The notes beneath the pieces were generated by a model. It was not told where the DNA came from. It saw only the letters and a program-made list of their open reading frames with translations, and ran no database searches. Source: Palsa-1447 sp964509885 (lineage in GTDB: Bacteria; Verrucomicrobiota; Verrucomicrobiia; Opitutales; Opitutaceae). Taken from it: a DNA stretch of 17,128 nucleotides. The stretch lies in contig CAZDZL010000059.1 of the NCBI GenBank assembly GCA_964509885.1, forward strand, positions 1-17,128. Direction: 5' to 3'. Of the stretch, positions 8,200 to 15,153 are shown one piece after another (position 1 is the stretch's first letter; the number at the start of each line of letters is the position of its first letter). The translations under genes were made by a program, and so were the position numbers.

Positions 8200-11100
8200 G
8201 GCGCCCCCTTCAGGGCCGCGACGCGACGGGCGGACCATTCGGCGGCTTTCTCCGGCTTGCCCCAGGCGTCGTAGAGGGCAACGACCGCATCGAGTGCCTC
8301 GCGCACCATCCTCCAACGGTCGCCTGCTAGGCGCGGCTCGTCCCGCTGGAGTTCCTGGAATGCGCCCACGAGCATGGGCTCCGCCTCCGAAAACCTTCCC
8401 TCGCCGGCCAACGCTTGCCCGAGGCCGCTTGCGACCCGCTGCCGCGGCGCCATCCTGAGGTTCAGCGGCTGAACTTCCCCCGCATCGTATTCGGCGAGGG
8501 TCTGGCGCAATACGGCCTCCGCCTCGGCAAAACGGCCCTCCCGCAGCAGCGTGCGTCCGAACGCACCTCTCAACAACGCCACCCCTTGGCCCCCCCGCCG
8601 CTCTCCGGACCCTGCGTCGCTCTCGTGCAACGCTGTCTCGAGGATCCGGTGGGCCTCGGCCAATCGATTCGTCTCAGCGTAGCAGTCGGCGAGAAAGGCA
8701 AGGTCGAGGCGTGAGATCAGATGGTGTTCGCCCAGCACCCTACCGCTGAGCGCCCTCACGGCCTCGAGCCGCTCGGCGGCCGCCCGGTAGCGGCCAAACG
8801 CCAGGTCGATCCATGCCAAGGTATGGTCGGCGAAAAAGACGCTTCCGGGTCCCGCCATCTGCGCTGCTTGCGCAAGGTTCAGGCTTTCCTCCCCCATGGC
8901 GAGCCCTTCGGCTGGCGCGTTGGCGATGAACTTCGACCATGCGAAAAGCCACATTGCGTCGACGATCTCCGGGTCGACCAACGTCCCGTTGGCCCGCGAA
9001 TCCTCGAGGATCGCGTGGGCCTCCCGCACCAGTGCGCCGGCCTCCTCGGGTTGGCGACCCGCGCTGTCCTCCAGGGAGGCGAGCGCAAGTAGGGATGGCG
9101 CGAGAAGCGGTGAACCCTGGGGCAGCCCCTTGCGCTGGTTGGCGACAAACCCGCGCACCACTTCCAGCGTCGCCGTATCGACGTCGCGTGCGGGCTCTTG
9201 GCCCGTGAACCGCAGCAAAGAGACAACAATCTTGGGGTGCAGGTCGCCCAGCACCCTGCGCCTAATGGTAAAGGCCTCGAGATACGCCGCGGCGGCCTCG
9301 CTCTTGCGATCGAGGTCGTGGGCGTAGCTGAACCCAAGGGCGTCAAGCGAGGCCGCCACATCAGGATGCTCGTTGCCAAGCAGGCGGCGGCGCATTGCCA
9401 GCGCCTCGGCATGGAGCCTGGCGCCGGTCACATGATCGAGCTCCTCCTGGGCCAGATATCCCAATCCGGCGATGGCCTGGGCTACGGCCGGGTGTTCGTT
9501 GCCAAAGGCCCTCCGCCGGATCTCCAGGGCCTCTTGCATCATGGCCCTCCGCTCGGAGGGGCTGCGCTCGGGAGCGCTGACGAGCGCAAGCTCGTAGAGG
9601 GTGTCCGCGACTGCGGGATCCCCGGGGCCCAGAAGCTTGCGCCGGATGCCGAGGGCGGCCTGGAGCGTCGTGGCGGCCTCGCCCGCCTTATTTTGGAGCC
9701 GAAGGGCGATGCCGAGGGCCTGGAGGGATGCAGCCGTATCCAGGCTGTCATTGCCCGAAACCGTGCGGCGCATCGCGACGGCCTTGCGCAGCAGCGCTTC
9801 GGCCGTCGCGTATTGTCCCAGGTCGCAATACACCCCTCCCAGCGCCTCGCGCAGGTCCGTGGCGACCTCAGGCTCGTTGCGCAGCTCGGTGTCCAGACGG
9901 CGCCTGGTGGCATCCAAGATCTCGTGCAGCATCGCCGTGTCGCGGCCGAGTGCGACACTCGGGCCGACCCCCCTCAGCATGTCCTTCATGAACCGGGCGA
10001 CCTCGGCGCTCTTGGCCGCATGGATGTCAGCTTCGCGACGCAGCGCCGCCTCCCTCCGGGCGGCGGCACGTTCCCGCACGAGCGAGACAGAGGCGACGAC
10101 CAGACCCGCAAGGAGCGCCAGCGCGACGGTCGTTGCCGCGGCGACGGCGATCCGGTTGCGCTTCACAAACTTGCGGATCCGGTAGGCCGCGCTGGCCGGG
10201 CGCGCGGAAACAGCCTCGTTGCTCAGGTAATTTCGGACATCGGCCGCCAGGCTGTTCGCGGTCTCGTACCGCCGTCTGCGGTCCTTCTCGAGGCAGTGCA
10301 TCGCAATACAATCCAGATCGCCCCGCAGAAGAAGCGAAAGCTTCAGCGCGTCTGTGCCACGTCGGGAGGAGACGTTTCTACGGAGTTCCTCAGGGTACGT
10401 GCCGATGCGCCGCGAGGGCCGGATGGGATCCACCTCGCAAATGGTGTGGCGCATGGCATCCAGCCCGGATTTCTGCAGCTCTTCTGAATCAAAGGGCGGA
10501 ATCCCGGCCAGCAGCTCATAGAGGAGCACGCCGAGGCTGTAGATGTCGCTGCGCGTATCGACATCAAGCCCGCTCATCGGCAGCTGCTCCGGACTGGTGT
10601 AGGCGGGCGTGCCGATAAAGGCGTGAGATCCCGTGTACAGCGTCTTCTCGGTGAGGCTCCCGCTGGTGGCCTTTGATATGCCGAAGTCGATGATTTTCGG
10701 GACGGGCACGCCGTCGTGCAGCGTGACGAGGATGTTCGAGGGCTTCAGGTCGCGATGGATCACACCCTTCTGATGGGCGTGCTGCACGGCCTGGCAGACG
10801 GAAATGAAAACCCTCAACCGGGCCTCGATCGGTAGCTGATTCTCGTCGCAGTAGCGGGTGATGGCGACACCCCCAACGAGTTCCATCACGAAGTAGGGGC
10901 GGCCCGACTCCGTCGCTCCGGCATCGAATACCCGGGCGATATTGGGATGGTCCATTAGCGCGAGGGCCTGCCTCTCGGCTTCAAAGCGCGTGATCACCTC
11001 TTCGGTGTCCATGCCGAGCTTGATGACTTTGACCGCCACGCGCCGGCGGATGGGCGCCTGTTGCTCGGCAAGCCAGACGACACCGAAGCCCCCTTCGCCG

Positions 11101-11375
11101 ATTTTCTCGAGAAGCCTGTATTGGCCAATCTGCGCGCCCGGCGTTTCCTCGTTTTTGGAGTGCAACGCGAAGCTCAGGGCGCGCATCGCCAAATCTTCGG
11201 ATACCCCCCGGGTCGGCGTTCCCGATGCGCTCGCGAAAGACGTGTTGATTGCCAGTAAGCGATCGGGCAACCGTGGATCCTCCGCGCACGCCTGCGCCAA
11301 GCAGGATCGGCGTTCCGCGGGCGAGAGGTTGCGAAGGCGCGCTATCAACGCTTCTTCAGGCAAATTGTCATTCAT
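8196..11375 (-). CDS. Membrane Ser/Thr protein kinase with TPR region
   Basis: This 1059-residue protein has a short N-terminal region (1-83), then a Hanks-type kinase domain (about 86-385). All key elements are present: glycine loop 'GEGGFGVV' (93-100), 'VAVK' with Lys116, 'HRDLKPSN' (207-214, catalytic Asp209), 'DFG' (230-232) and 'GTPAYTSPE' (255-263). A single membrane helix follows at about 409-433, after 'RKFVKRNR'. The outer part (about 480-1055) is TPR-like, with repeats such as 'YATAEALLRKAVAMRR', 'NEHPAVAQAIAGLGYLAQ', 'NEHPDVAASLDALGFSY' and 'GRFAEAEAVLRQTLAEYD'. The likely topology is a cytoplasmic kinase with an extracytoplasmic protein-binding domain. It is the first gene of a unit with the sigma factor, whose activity it may control by phosphorylation (inference). 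Confidence 0.93.
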   Translation of the reverse strand: MNDNLPEEALIARLRNLSPAERRSCLAQACAEDPRLPDRLLAINTSFASASGTPTRGVSEDLAMRALSFALHSKNEETPGAQIGQYRLLEKIGEGGFGVVWLAEQQAPIRRRVAVKVIKLGMDTEEVITRFEAERQALALMDHPNIARVFDAGATESGRPYFVMELVGGVAITRYCDENQLPIEARLRVFISVCQAVQHAHQKGVIHRDLKPSNILVTLHDGVPVPKIIDFGISKATSGSLTEKTLYTGSHAFIGTPAYTSPEQLPMSGLDVDTRSDIYSLGVLLYELLAGIPPFDSEELQKSGLDAMRHTICEVDPIRPSRRIGTYPEELRRNVSSRRGTDALKLSLLLRGDLDCIAMHCLEKDRRRRYETANSLAADVRNYLSNEAVSARPASAAYRIRKFVKRNRIAVAAATTVALALLAGLVVASVSLVRERAAARREAALRREADIHAAKSAEVARFMKDMLRGVGPSVALGRDTAMLHEILDATRRRLDTELRNEPEVATDLREALGGVYCDLGQYATAEALLRKAVAMRRTVSGNDSLDTAASLQALGIALRLQNKAGEAATTLQAALGIRRKLLGPGDPAVADTLYELALVSAPERSPSERRAMMQEALEIRRRAFGNEHPAVAQAIAGLGYLAQEELDHVTGARLHAEALAMRRRLLGNEHPDVAASLDALGFSYAHDLDRKSEAAAAYLEAFTIRRRVLGDLHPKIVVSLLRFTGQEPARDVDTATLEVVRGFVANQRKGLPQGSPLLAPSLLALASLEDSAGRQPEEAGALVREAHAILEDSRANGTLVDPEIVDAMWLFAWSKFIANAPAEGLAMGEESLNLAQAAQMAGPGSVFFADHTLAWIDLAFGRYRAAAERLEAVRALSGRVLGEHHLISRLDLAFLADCYAETNRLAEAHRILETALHESDAGSGERRGGQGVALLRGAFGRTLLREGRFAEAEAVLRQTLAEYDAGEVQPLNLRMAPRQRVASGLGQALAGEGRFSEAEPMLVGAFQELQRDEPRLAGDRWRMVREALDAVVALYDAWGKPEKAAEWSARRVAALKGAP

Positions 11376-11745
11376 GACGCGAGTGCCGGGTGATGGCGGT
11401 CCGATCAGTAACGGCTATTTAGTTGGGGAGAGTAACGCGGGGTCGCCCCTATTTTGCTATAAATACGGCTTTTGCCGACGACTATCACAGGCCATCGGTA
11501 ATCTTAGCTGGAGCGGTCGTAGTCACAAAAATGGCTATCACCGGCGGCTATTTGGATAACGCAGGCAATTTCTTGGATCATTAGGTGCCGACGCGTTAAG
11601 TCGGTCCGCTCAAAACCCGTGCCGCGCGACCTTAATATCCTCGGTGAACAGTTCAAGTATTCACCGGCATCAGGTGTAGCGGTGCCGCCGAACAGACAAG
11701 GGGGAGTAACTCCCTCGCGATTAGTAGCTTGTCCTCTTTTTTAAA
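11376..11745. other. Non-coding, hairpin-rich stretch upstream of the kinase
   Basis: These 370 bases have no convincing coding frame. They should hold the kinase promoter (minus strand). Near 11410-11550 the motif 'GGCTAT(T/C)' recurs several times (for example 'CGGCTATTT' twice and 'GGCTATCACCGG'). From 11642 there is a run of hairpins: CGGTGAA/TTCACCG (11642-11648, 11660-11666), CGGCA/TGCCG (11665-11669, 11683-11687), then the terminator at 11695-11742. This arrangement would fit a small plus-strand RNA, but no promoter was identified. Confidence 0.4.
11695..11742 (+). terminator. Intrinsic terminator with T-run
   Basis: GACAAG (11695-11700) pairs with CTTGTC (11728-11733), enclosing a smaller hairpin GGGAG-TAA-CTCCC, and is followed by CTCTTTTTT. 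It is the clearest Rho-independent terminator in the window, yet no plus-strand gene lies upstream of it within the window. Confidence 0.6.
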
Positions 11746-11766
11746 ATGGCTGCCCAAGGAGGGATC
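11743..11766. repeat. tRNA-Asn 3'-end-like direct repeat, possible att site
   Basis: AAAATGGCTGCCC is identical to 17079-17091, the 3' end of the tRNA-Asn plus its flank; GGGATC follows after 5 bases in both copies. In all, 20 of 24 positions match, in the same orientation. The remainder does not fold as a tRNA, so this would be a fragment only. Confidence 0.4.
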
Positions 11767-11790
11767 CGAGACAAAATTCTGCGGGTGTCG

Positions 11791-12150
11791 ATGCCCTTCG
11801 AAAAGGGGAGGAGTTCGAATAGAAAATCGACGACGGTCCTCCCGCGGAAACGCTTGTTTTTTGGCAGCGCGAAGGATCCTTGGGCTGTGGTTCTCAAGGT
11901 GCATTCGTGGGCTGCGCAATTAAAAGCGGGCAGGGTTCGTTCGTGCGCGGAAATAGCTAGGAGGGAGGGTATTACGCCGGCTCGCGCTTCTCAACTTTGG
12001 CCACTATCTGAGATCACTAGGGAGCAGGCGGAAAAAGTTCTGACACCGGGCAAAGGTAGGAGGATTAGTCTTCGGGCGCTGATCAGATTCACTCAGAATA
12101 CCGAAGTAAGAATGGCAGGTACTGGAGGACGAAACACGGCCTGTGGGTAA
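11791..12150 (+). CDS. Small HTH protein resembling recombinase-associated HTH domains
   Basis: This 119-residue protein starts at the ATG at 11791; the in-frame ATG at 11746 is possible but lies in the tRNA-like repeat and has no ribosome binding site. The N-terminal 25 residues are basic. A helix-turn-helix is clear at 'AAQLKAGRVRSCAEIARREGITPARASQLWPL' (about 43-75), the type seen in ParB-like and recombinase-associated HTH domains ('AEIARREGITRARVSQ'). The tail contains 'ITREQAE' and 'GRRISLRALIRF'. The stop codon TAA lies inside the left arm of a long inverted repeat. A 5'-truncated homologue occurs 796 bp downstream. No catalytic domain is present, so if it belongs to a mobile element it is an accessory or regulatory part. 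Confidence 0.6.
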   Translation: MPFEKGRSSNRKSTTVLPRKRLFFGSAKDPWAVVLKVHSWAAQLKAGRVRSCAEIARREGITPARASQLWPLSEITREQAEKVLTPGKGRRISLRALIRFTQNTEVRMAGTGGRNTACG

Positions 12151-12221
12151 CTAAATGGACGCAGCCGAGCCGCACCGAGTGAGCCAGTCTGGCACGTTCC
12201 ATTTGTTTCTTTTAGTTACCC
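11977..12221 (+). repeat. Copy A of a direct repeat (HTH 3' part plus hairpin)
   Basis: This copy corresponds to 12773-13017 at a constant offset of 796 bases with no net insertion or deletion. The coding part is diverged, but the hairpin keeps long identical blocks, including 12145-12164 and 12179-12193. Confidence 0.75.
12145..12221 (+). repeat. Large imperfect hairpin A at the stop of the HTH gene
   Basis: GGGTAACTAAA (12145-12155) pairs with TTTAGTTACCC (12211-12221). Inside, AAATGGACG pairs with CGTTCCATTT with one extra T, and GCCAG-T-CTGGC (12183-12193) forms the tip. The HTH gene's TAA is in the left arm. A frame starting at the ATG at 12155 runs through the hairpin to 12298 (47 codons). 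The outline recalls integron attC sites, but the core (GTTACCC) does not fit GTTRRRY and the right-hand spacer is long. Confidence 0.7.
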
Positions 12222-12307
12222 CGCGCACATTCACGAATTGGCGGCGAGGACTCACCGACGAGGAAGCCGAGCTTGCCGACGATCAGTCAAGCGGATAGGT
12301 TGCACCC

Positions 12308-12526
12308 ATGAGCGAGATCATCTTTGAAGTCCGCGAGGACGAGGCCGATGGCGGCTACGTTGCCACGGCACTTGGGCATTCAATTGCCACCCAGGGCGAC
12401 ACGCTCGAAGAGTTGCGTGATATGGTGCGTGATGCCGTGCAGTGTCACTTTGGCGACGGCGTGCCCGGTCCCGTTCCCAAAGTTATCCGGCTCCACTTTG
12501 TTCGGGACGAGGTTCTTGCAGTTTGA
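12308..12526 (+). CDS. hicB: HicB-family antitoxin
   Basis: This 72-residue protein has the short HicB/UPF0150 fold: 'IFEVREDEADGGYVATALGHSIATQGDTLEELRDMVRDAVQCHFGD' shows the expected two strands ('F.V..DE.GGYVA'), 'T.GDTLEEL' and the following amphipathic helix. It ends in 'VIRLHFVRDEVLAV' and has no separate C-terminal DNA-binding domain, as in many short HicBs. HicB binds and neutralises the HicA RNase and commonly represses its own operon. 'GGATAGG' 8 bases before the ATG is a fair ribosome binding site. Its stop TGA overlaps the hicA TTG start. The order antitoxin-then-toxin is a known variant. The pair lies between two copies of the HTH/hairpin repeat. Confidence 0.85.
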   Translation: MSEIIFEVREDEADGGYVATALGHSIATQGDTLEELRDMVRDAVQCHFGDGVPGPVPKVIRLHFVRDEVLAV

Positions 12527-12768
12527 AGATACCGCGGGATGTTTACGGGGCCGACTTGGCCCGAGCCCTGCGTTCCCTCGGCTACGAGCGTGTGCGCCAG
12601 GAAGGGTCGCACATACGTTTGACCACCGAGGTTAACGGAACTCACCACGTTACGGTGCCCAACCACAAGCCGCTTAAAACGGGCACTCTGGTAGGCGGCG
12701 TCCTCAAGCCTGTTGCCGCTCACCACGGGCTGACAGTCGAGGTGCTGGTGCAAAAGCTCGGATTATAG
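12523..12768 (+). CDS. hicA: HicA-family mRNA interferase toxin
   Basis: This 81-residue protein has the usual length and dsRBD-like pattern of HicA: 'YGADLARALRSLGYERVRQEGSHIRLT' with catalytic His30 in the 'GSH' motif, then 'HHVTVPNHKPLKTGTLVGGVLKPVA' and a terminal helix. HicA cleaves mRNA independently of ribosome frame and is neutralised by HicB. I chose the TTG at 12523, which overlaps the hicB TGA (TTGA) and has GAGG 10 bases upstream, because the first conserved residues (KIPRDV) follow it directly; the longer frame from 12442 lies within hicB in another frame. It appears intact. The truncated HTH copy begins within 5 bases of its stop. Confidence 0.88.
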   Translation: MKIPRDVYGADLARALRSLGYERVRQEGSHIRLTTEVNGTHHVTVPNHKPLKTGTLVGGVLKPVAAHHGLTVEVLVQKLGL

Positions 12769-12772
12769 TAGG

Positions 12773-12946
12773 CGTGCTCGTGTATCGCAGCTTATGCCGC
12801 TATGCAGGATCACTAGGGAGCAGGCGGAACCTGCGTTGCGGGAGCGCCCGGGAAGAGCCGTCAGCCTTCGGACTCTGATCAATTTCGCTCGGAAGGCTGG
12901 CGAGAAACTTGTGCCTTCTTGCAGTGGAAATATGACCTTAGGGTAA
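12773..12946 (+). pseudogene. 5'-truncated copy of the HTH gene
   Basis: The frame reads 'RARVSQLMPLCRITREQAE' and on to '...GRAVSLRTLINF...GNMTLG' before TAA at 12944-12946. It matches the C-terminal 58 residues of the HTH protein encoded at 11791-12150, residue for residue without gaps (45 codons from 'ITREQAE' to the stop in both; 17 or so identical). The N-terminal half is missing: homology begins about 5 bases after the hicA stop, where unrelated sequence takes over. A small ORF from the ATG at 12794 exists, but without the HTH it is unlikely to be functional. It ends in hairpin B just as the intact copy ends in hairpin A. Confidence 0.65.
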
Positions 12947-13019
12947 CTAAATGGACGCAGTAGAGGAGGACCGTGTGAGCCAGTCTGGCTCGTCCTATTT
13001 AGTATTTTTAGTTACCCTA
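12939..13019 (+). repeat. Large imperfect hairpin B
   Basis: TAGGGTAACTAAA (12939-12951) pairs with TTTAGTTACCCTA (13007-13019), 13 perfect pairs. The inner stem GGACG/CGTCC and tip GAGCCAG-T-CTGGCTC (12977-12991) are perfect here and slightly worn in copy A. It lies 50 bases from the stop of the convergent AraC-family gene and could also affect that transcript's end. Confidence 0.7.
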
Positions 13020-13068
13020 GGTGAGCCAGCTGCTCTGGGCACAAGATAGAGGTCCCTCCCAAATTCTT

Positions 13069-14148
13069 TCATCGCGAGCGCCTTCTCGGTGATCGCCTCG
13101 GTGACGGTGATGCAACCATGTCCTTATTCGCCCGCCCGGACTGTCGGTAGGCCCGAGGCGCCATACCAGTCCATCGCTTGAAGCCGCGGTAAAATCCGCT
13201 GTTATCCAGAAAGCCGCAGGCAAGTGCAATCTCCTCAAGCGAGATGTCCGTGGCGGCCATCAAGCGCATGGAGCGCTCAAAACGGGCCTGATCTAGAAGC
13301 TTAAGGTAGGTAGCGCCCTCGAGAGCTAGGCGCCGATGGAGCGTGCGTTCACTGAGATTGAGCGCTTCGGCTGCGTCCCTCACGGAAATCACACCGCGGT
13401 CCAGGAGACTTGGCAGAGTAGTCCACAGTTTCGCGGTTGTGGCATTCTTCTCCTCTATGAGAGTTTTGTGCGTCGTCTCGATCTCCCGCGACAGCAACGA
13501 GTGAAGCGAGGAATGCCGGTTTCGCATCCGCAGATCCAAGTGTGACCGCGGGAAGACGAGCCGACTGCTCTCGGCTCCGAAACGGCAGCGAGCGCCGAAG
13601 AATTTCCTATACGACGCAGCATGACCCGGCTCGGGATAATCAAACTCGACGCCCGAGAGAGAAAATTGGCCGATCGCCTCGCCTTTTGCGACGGTAAGTA
13701 TGCTGGCGAAGGTCCTTTCAACCACTGTAGGCCATATCGCCGGGTTTGGGTCGTCCGCATTGAATATCAGGTGCGCCTCGCCTCGTGTTTCTTTGAGTTC
13801 GATCAAATCCCCGCCGGAGAGCAGCATTTGGTAACGGCAGAGCACCTTTAGTGCGCCTCCAAGAGTCTCGGAGTGTGAAATCAGGTGACCCAGGATTCCG
13901 TGTGAATTGCTCGAATAGTCGGCACCCACGGCAAGGCCAAGTGCCGGGTCCCCGGTCAATTCTAGGGCGGCCTTCCAGCTTCGCACCATTGCGTCGATGG
14001 GCACTCTCGCATCCGGATCCTTTGGCACCTCCGCGCTGACCCCAGAAAGGCGGCTGAACGCTTGGATAGAGTGTCCGCTACGCTCCAGATAACGAACCAG
14101 AGCCGAGAACACGACCACATGTACGCTATTGCGGTATTCTGAGGTCAC
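13069..14148 (-). CDS. AraC-family transcriptional regulator (arabinose-binding-like N-domain)
   Basis: This protein has about 359 residues. The N-terminal part, 'ALVRYLERSGHSIQAFSRLSGVS....RVPIDAMVRSWKAALELTGDPALGLAVG', followed by 'GILGHLISHSETLGGALKVLCRYQMLLSG', is typical of AraC members with the arabinose-binding-like effector domain (OruR/ArgR-like). The C-terminus has the paired HTH: 'SVRDAAEALNLSERTLHRRLALEGATYLKLLDQAR' and 'ISLEEIALACGFLDNSGFYRGFKRWTGMAPRAYR', then a basic tail. I chose the GTG at 14148: the longer frame to the ATG at 14256 would leave no intergenic space before the divergent gene at 14257 and would translate the conserved 43-bp element. It probably controls the divergent lactonase-like gene and the downstream DUF4260/MDR genes. 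The effector is unknown. Confidence 0.85.
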   Translation of the reverse strand: MTSEYRNSVHVVVFSALVRYLERSGHSIQAFSRLSGVSAEVPKDPDARVPIDAMVRSWKAALELTGDPALGLAVGADYSSNSHGILGHLISHSETLGGALKVLCRYQMLLSGGDLIELKETRGEAHLIFNADDPNPAIWPTVVERTFASILTVAKGEAIGQFSLSGVEFDYPEPGHAASYRKFFGARCRFGAESSRLVFPRSHLDLRMRNRHSSLHSLLSREIETTHKTLIEEKNATTAKLWTTLPSLLDRGVISVRDAAEALNLSERTLHRRLALEGATYLKLLDQARFERSMRLMAATDISLEEIALACGFLDNSGFYRGFKRWTGMAPRAYRQSGRANKDMVASPSPRRSPRRRSR

Positions 14149-14171
14149 GGTCTGCCGGACTGTCTCCGCAA

Positions 14172-14214
14172 GTGGCGCTATCGGCAATGTTATTGGCGCC
14201 CTGCGCCACTGCGC
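14172..14214. promoter_or_regulatory. Conserved 43-bp element, copy 1 (probable operator)
   Basis: It matches 15167-15209 at 37 of 43 positions. The core GGCAATGTTATTGGCG (14183-14198), four variable bases and GCGCCACTGCGC are identical. AGTGGCGC (14171-14178) and GCGCCACT (14203-14210) form an inverted repeat around the core. It lies between the divergent AraC-family and lactonase-like genes, the usual place for an AraC operator. Confidence 0.6.
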
Positions 14215-14256
14215 GCCTCGTGCCGTTCGGTTACCTTGGGGATGTCCAATACACAC

Positions 14257-15153
14257 ATGAACTCAATCCAGACATCCGCCGCATTGCCTATCGAAAGAGC
14301 CCGCCGACCGGAAGCCCCAGGCGTGAAAGTTCACGCAATACGCACCGGCTTCGTCCAGGTGCGTAGGTCCCAACAGCAGTCCAAGGGGACCGGCCTCACC
14401 CGCGCCGCAAACATGCTGTTTGACCCGGAGTGGACCGATTGGCTGCCCATCTACGCCTGGGCGATCGAGCACGACGAAGGTGTGATCCTCGTGGACACTG
14501 GAGAAACGTCGCGGGTTCACCAGAGGGGATATTTCCCGATCTGGCATCCGTTTTACCGGCGTGCCGCCCATTTCTCAGTCCACCCTGACGAGGAGATAGG
14601 GGCTCAGCTTCGAAGCCTGGGAATTGCCTCCAGGGACGTGAGCCAAGTCGTGCTGACGCATCTCCACACCGACCATGCGGGCGGCCTGACAGACCTGACA
14701 AATGCCCGTTTCTGGGTGTCCGAGCAGGAGTACGAGAGGGCCTCCGGCATCGGAGGAAGGATTCAGGGCTACCTTCCCCATCGCTGGCCGAGATGGTGGA
14801 AGCCGAACTTCATTCGATGCGATCACGGGCCGCTCGGTCCGTTCGAAAGCAGCATGTCCCTGACGAGGGCGGGAGATGTCCTGATCGTCCCGACGCCCGG
14901 TCACACCCCCCACCATGTGTCCGTCGTTGTCCGTGGCTCGCCTTCGCTCTTCATAGCCGGCGATACAAGTTACAACCAGCAAATGCTTCTCGACGGTAAG
15001 GTGGACGGCGTCAGCCCCAGTGTCGACGTTGCCAAGGCTACCCATGCCAAGATCGTGGCGCTCGCGAAGGAACAGCCCCTAGTCTACCTGCCCTCGCACG
15101 ACCCCGAAAGCCCGGAGAGGCTCACGAATCGCTCAGTCCTGGCCGTCGAATGA
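14257..15153 (+). CDS. Metallo-beta-lactamase-fold hydrolase, N-acyl homoserine lactonase-like
   Basis: This 298-residue protein shows a complete dinuclear metal site: 'HLHTDHAGG' (His135, His137, Asp139, His140), 'GHTPHH' (His216), 'GDTSYN' (Asp236) and 'SHDPES' (His281). The first strand region, 'EGVILVDTGET', and the spacing fit AiiA-type quorum-quenching lactonases and close relatives. The 'AANMLFDPEWTDWLPIYAWAIEH' segment before it is also seen in that group. No signal peptide is visible, so it is probably cytoplasmic. It could open an acyl-homoserine lactone or another lactone; sequence alone cannot decide. I chose the ATG at 14257; an ATG at 14242 sits directly on its only G-rich stretch. 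It is divergent from the AraC-family regulator, with the conserved 43-bp element between them. Confidence 0.85.
   Translation: MNSIQTSAALPIERARRPEAPGVKVHAIRTGFVQVRRSQQQSKGTGLTRAANMLFDPEWTDWLPIYAWAIEHDEGVILVDTGETSRVHQRGYFPIWHPFYRRAAHFSVHPDEEIGAQLRSLGIASRDVSQVVLTHLHTDHAGGLTDLTNARFWVSEQEYERASGIGGRIQGYLPHRWPRWWKPNFIRCDHGPLGPFESSMSLTRAGDVLIVPTPGHTPHHVSVVVRGSPSLFIAGDTSYNQQMLLDGKVDGVSPSVDVAKATHAKIVALAKEQPLVYLPSHDPESPERLTNRSVLAVE

Larger units (their letters stand above)
12773..13019 (+). repeat. Copy B of the direct repeat (HTH 3' part plus hairpin)
   Basis: This copy lies 796 bases after copy A. It shares the 20-base block at 12941-12960, the 15-base block at 12975-12989 and the terminal TTTTAGTTACCC. 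Similarity ends at the right arm of the hairpin. Confidence 0.72.

Noticed and set aside
8200..8316. Sigma factor starting at 8316
   Set aside because: It would overlap the kinase gene by about 120 bases and adds an arginine-rich leader unlike the family. The TTG at 8199 (or ATG at 8238) fits better.
9198..10487. 429-codon plus-strand open frame
   Set aside because: It lies wholly antisense to the kinase/TPR gene, whose motifs are complete. Long antisense frames are usual in GC-rich coding DNA, and the translation shows no family features.
11400..11560. CRISPR-like repeats based on recurring GGCTAT motifs
   Set aside because: The recurring pieces are short, unevenly spaced and imperfect. 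There are no regular spacers and no cas genes.
12145..13019. Canonical integron attC sites with gene cassettes
   Set aside because: The AAC/GTT triplets are present, but the core GTTACCC does not fit GTTRRRY, the outer stem has no unpaired spacer, and no intI gene is seen. Kept only as an analogy.
14149..14256. Extension of the AraC-family protein to the ATG at 14256
   Set aside because: It would leave zero bases to the divergent gene at 14257 and would translate the conserved 43-bp element. The GTG at 14148 leaves a normal intergenic region.
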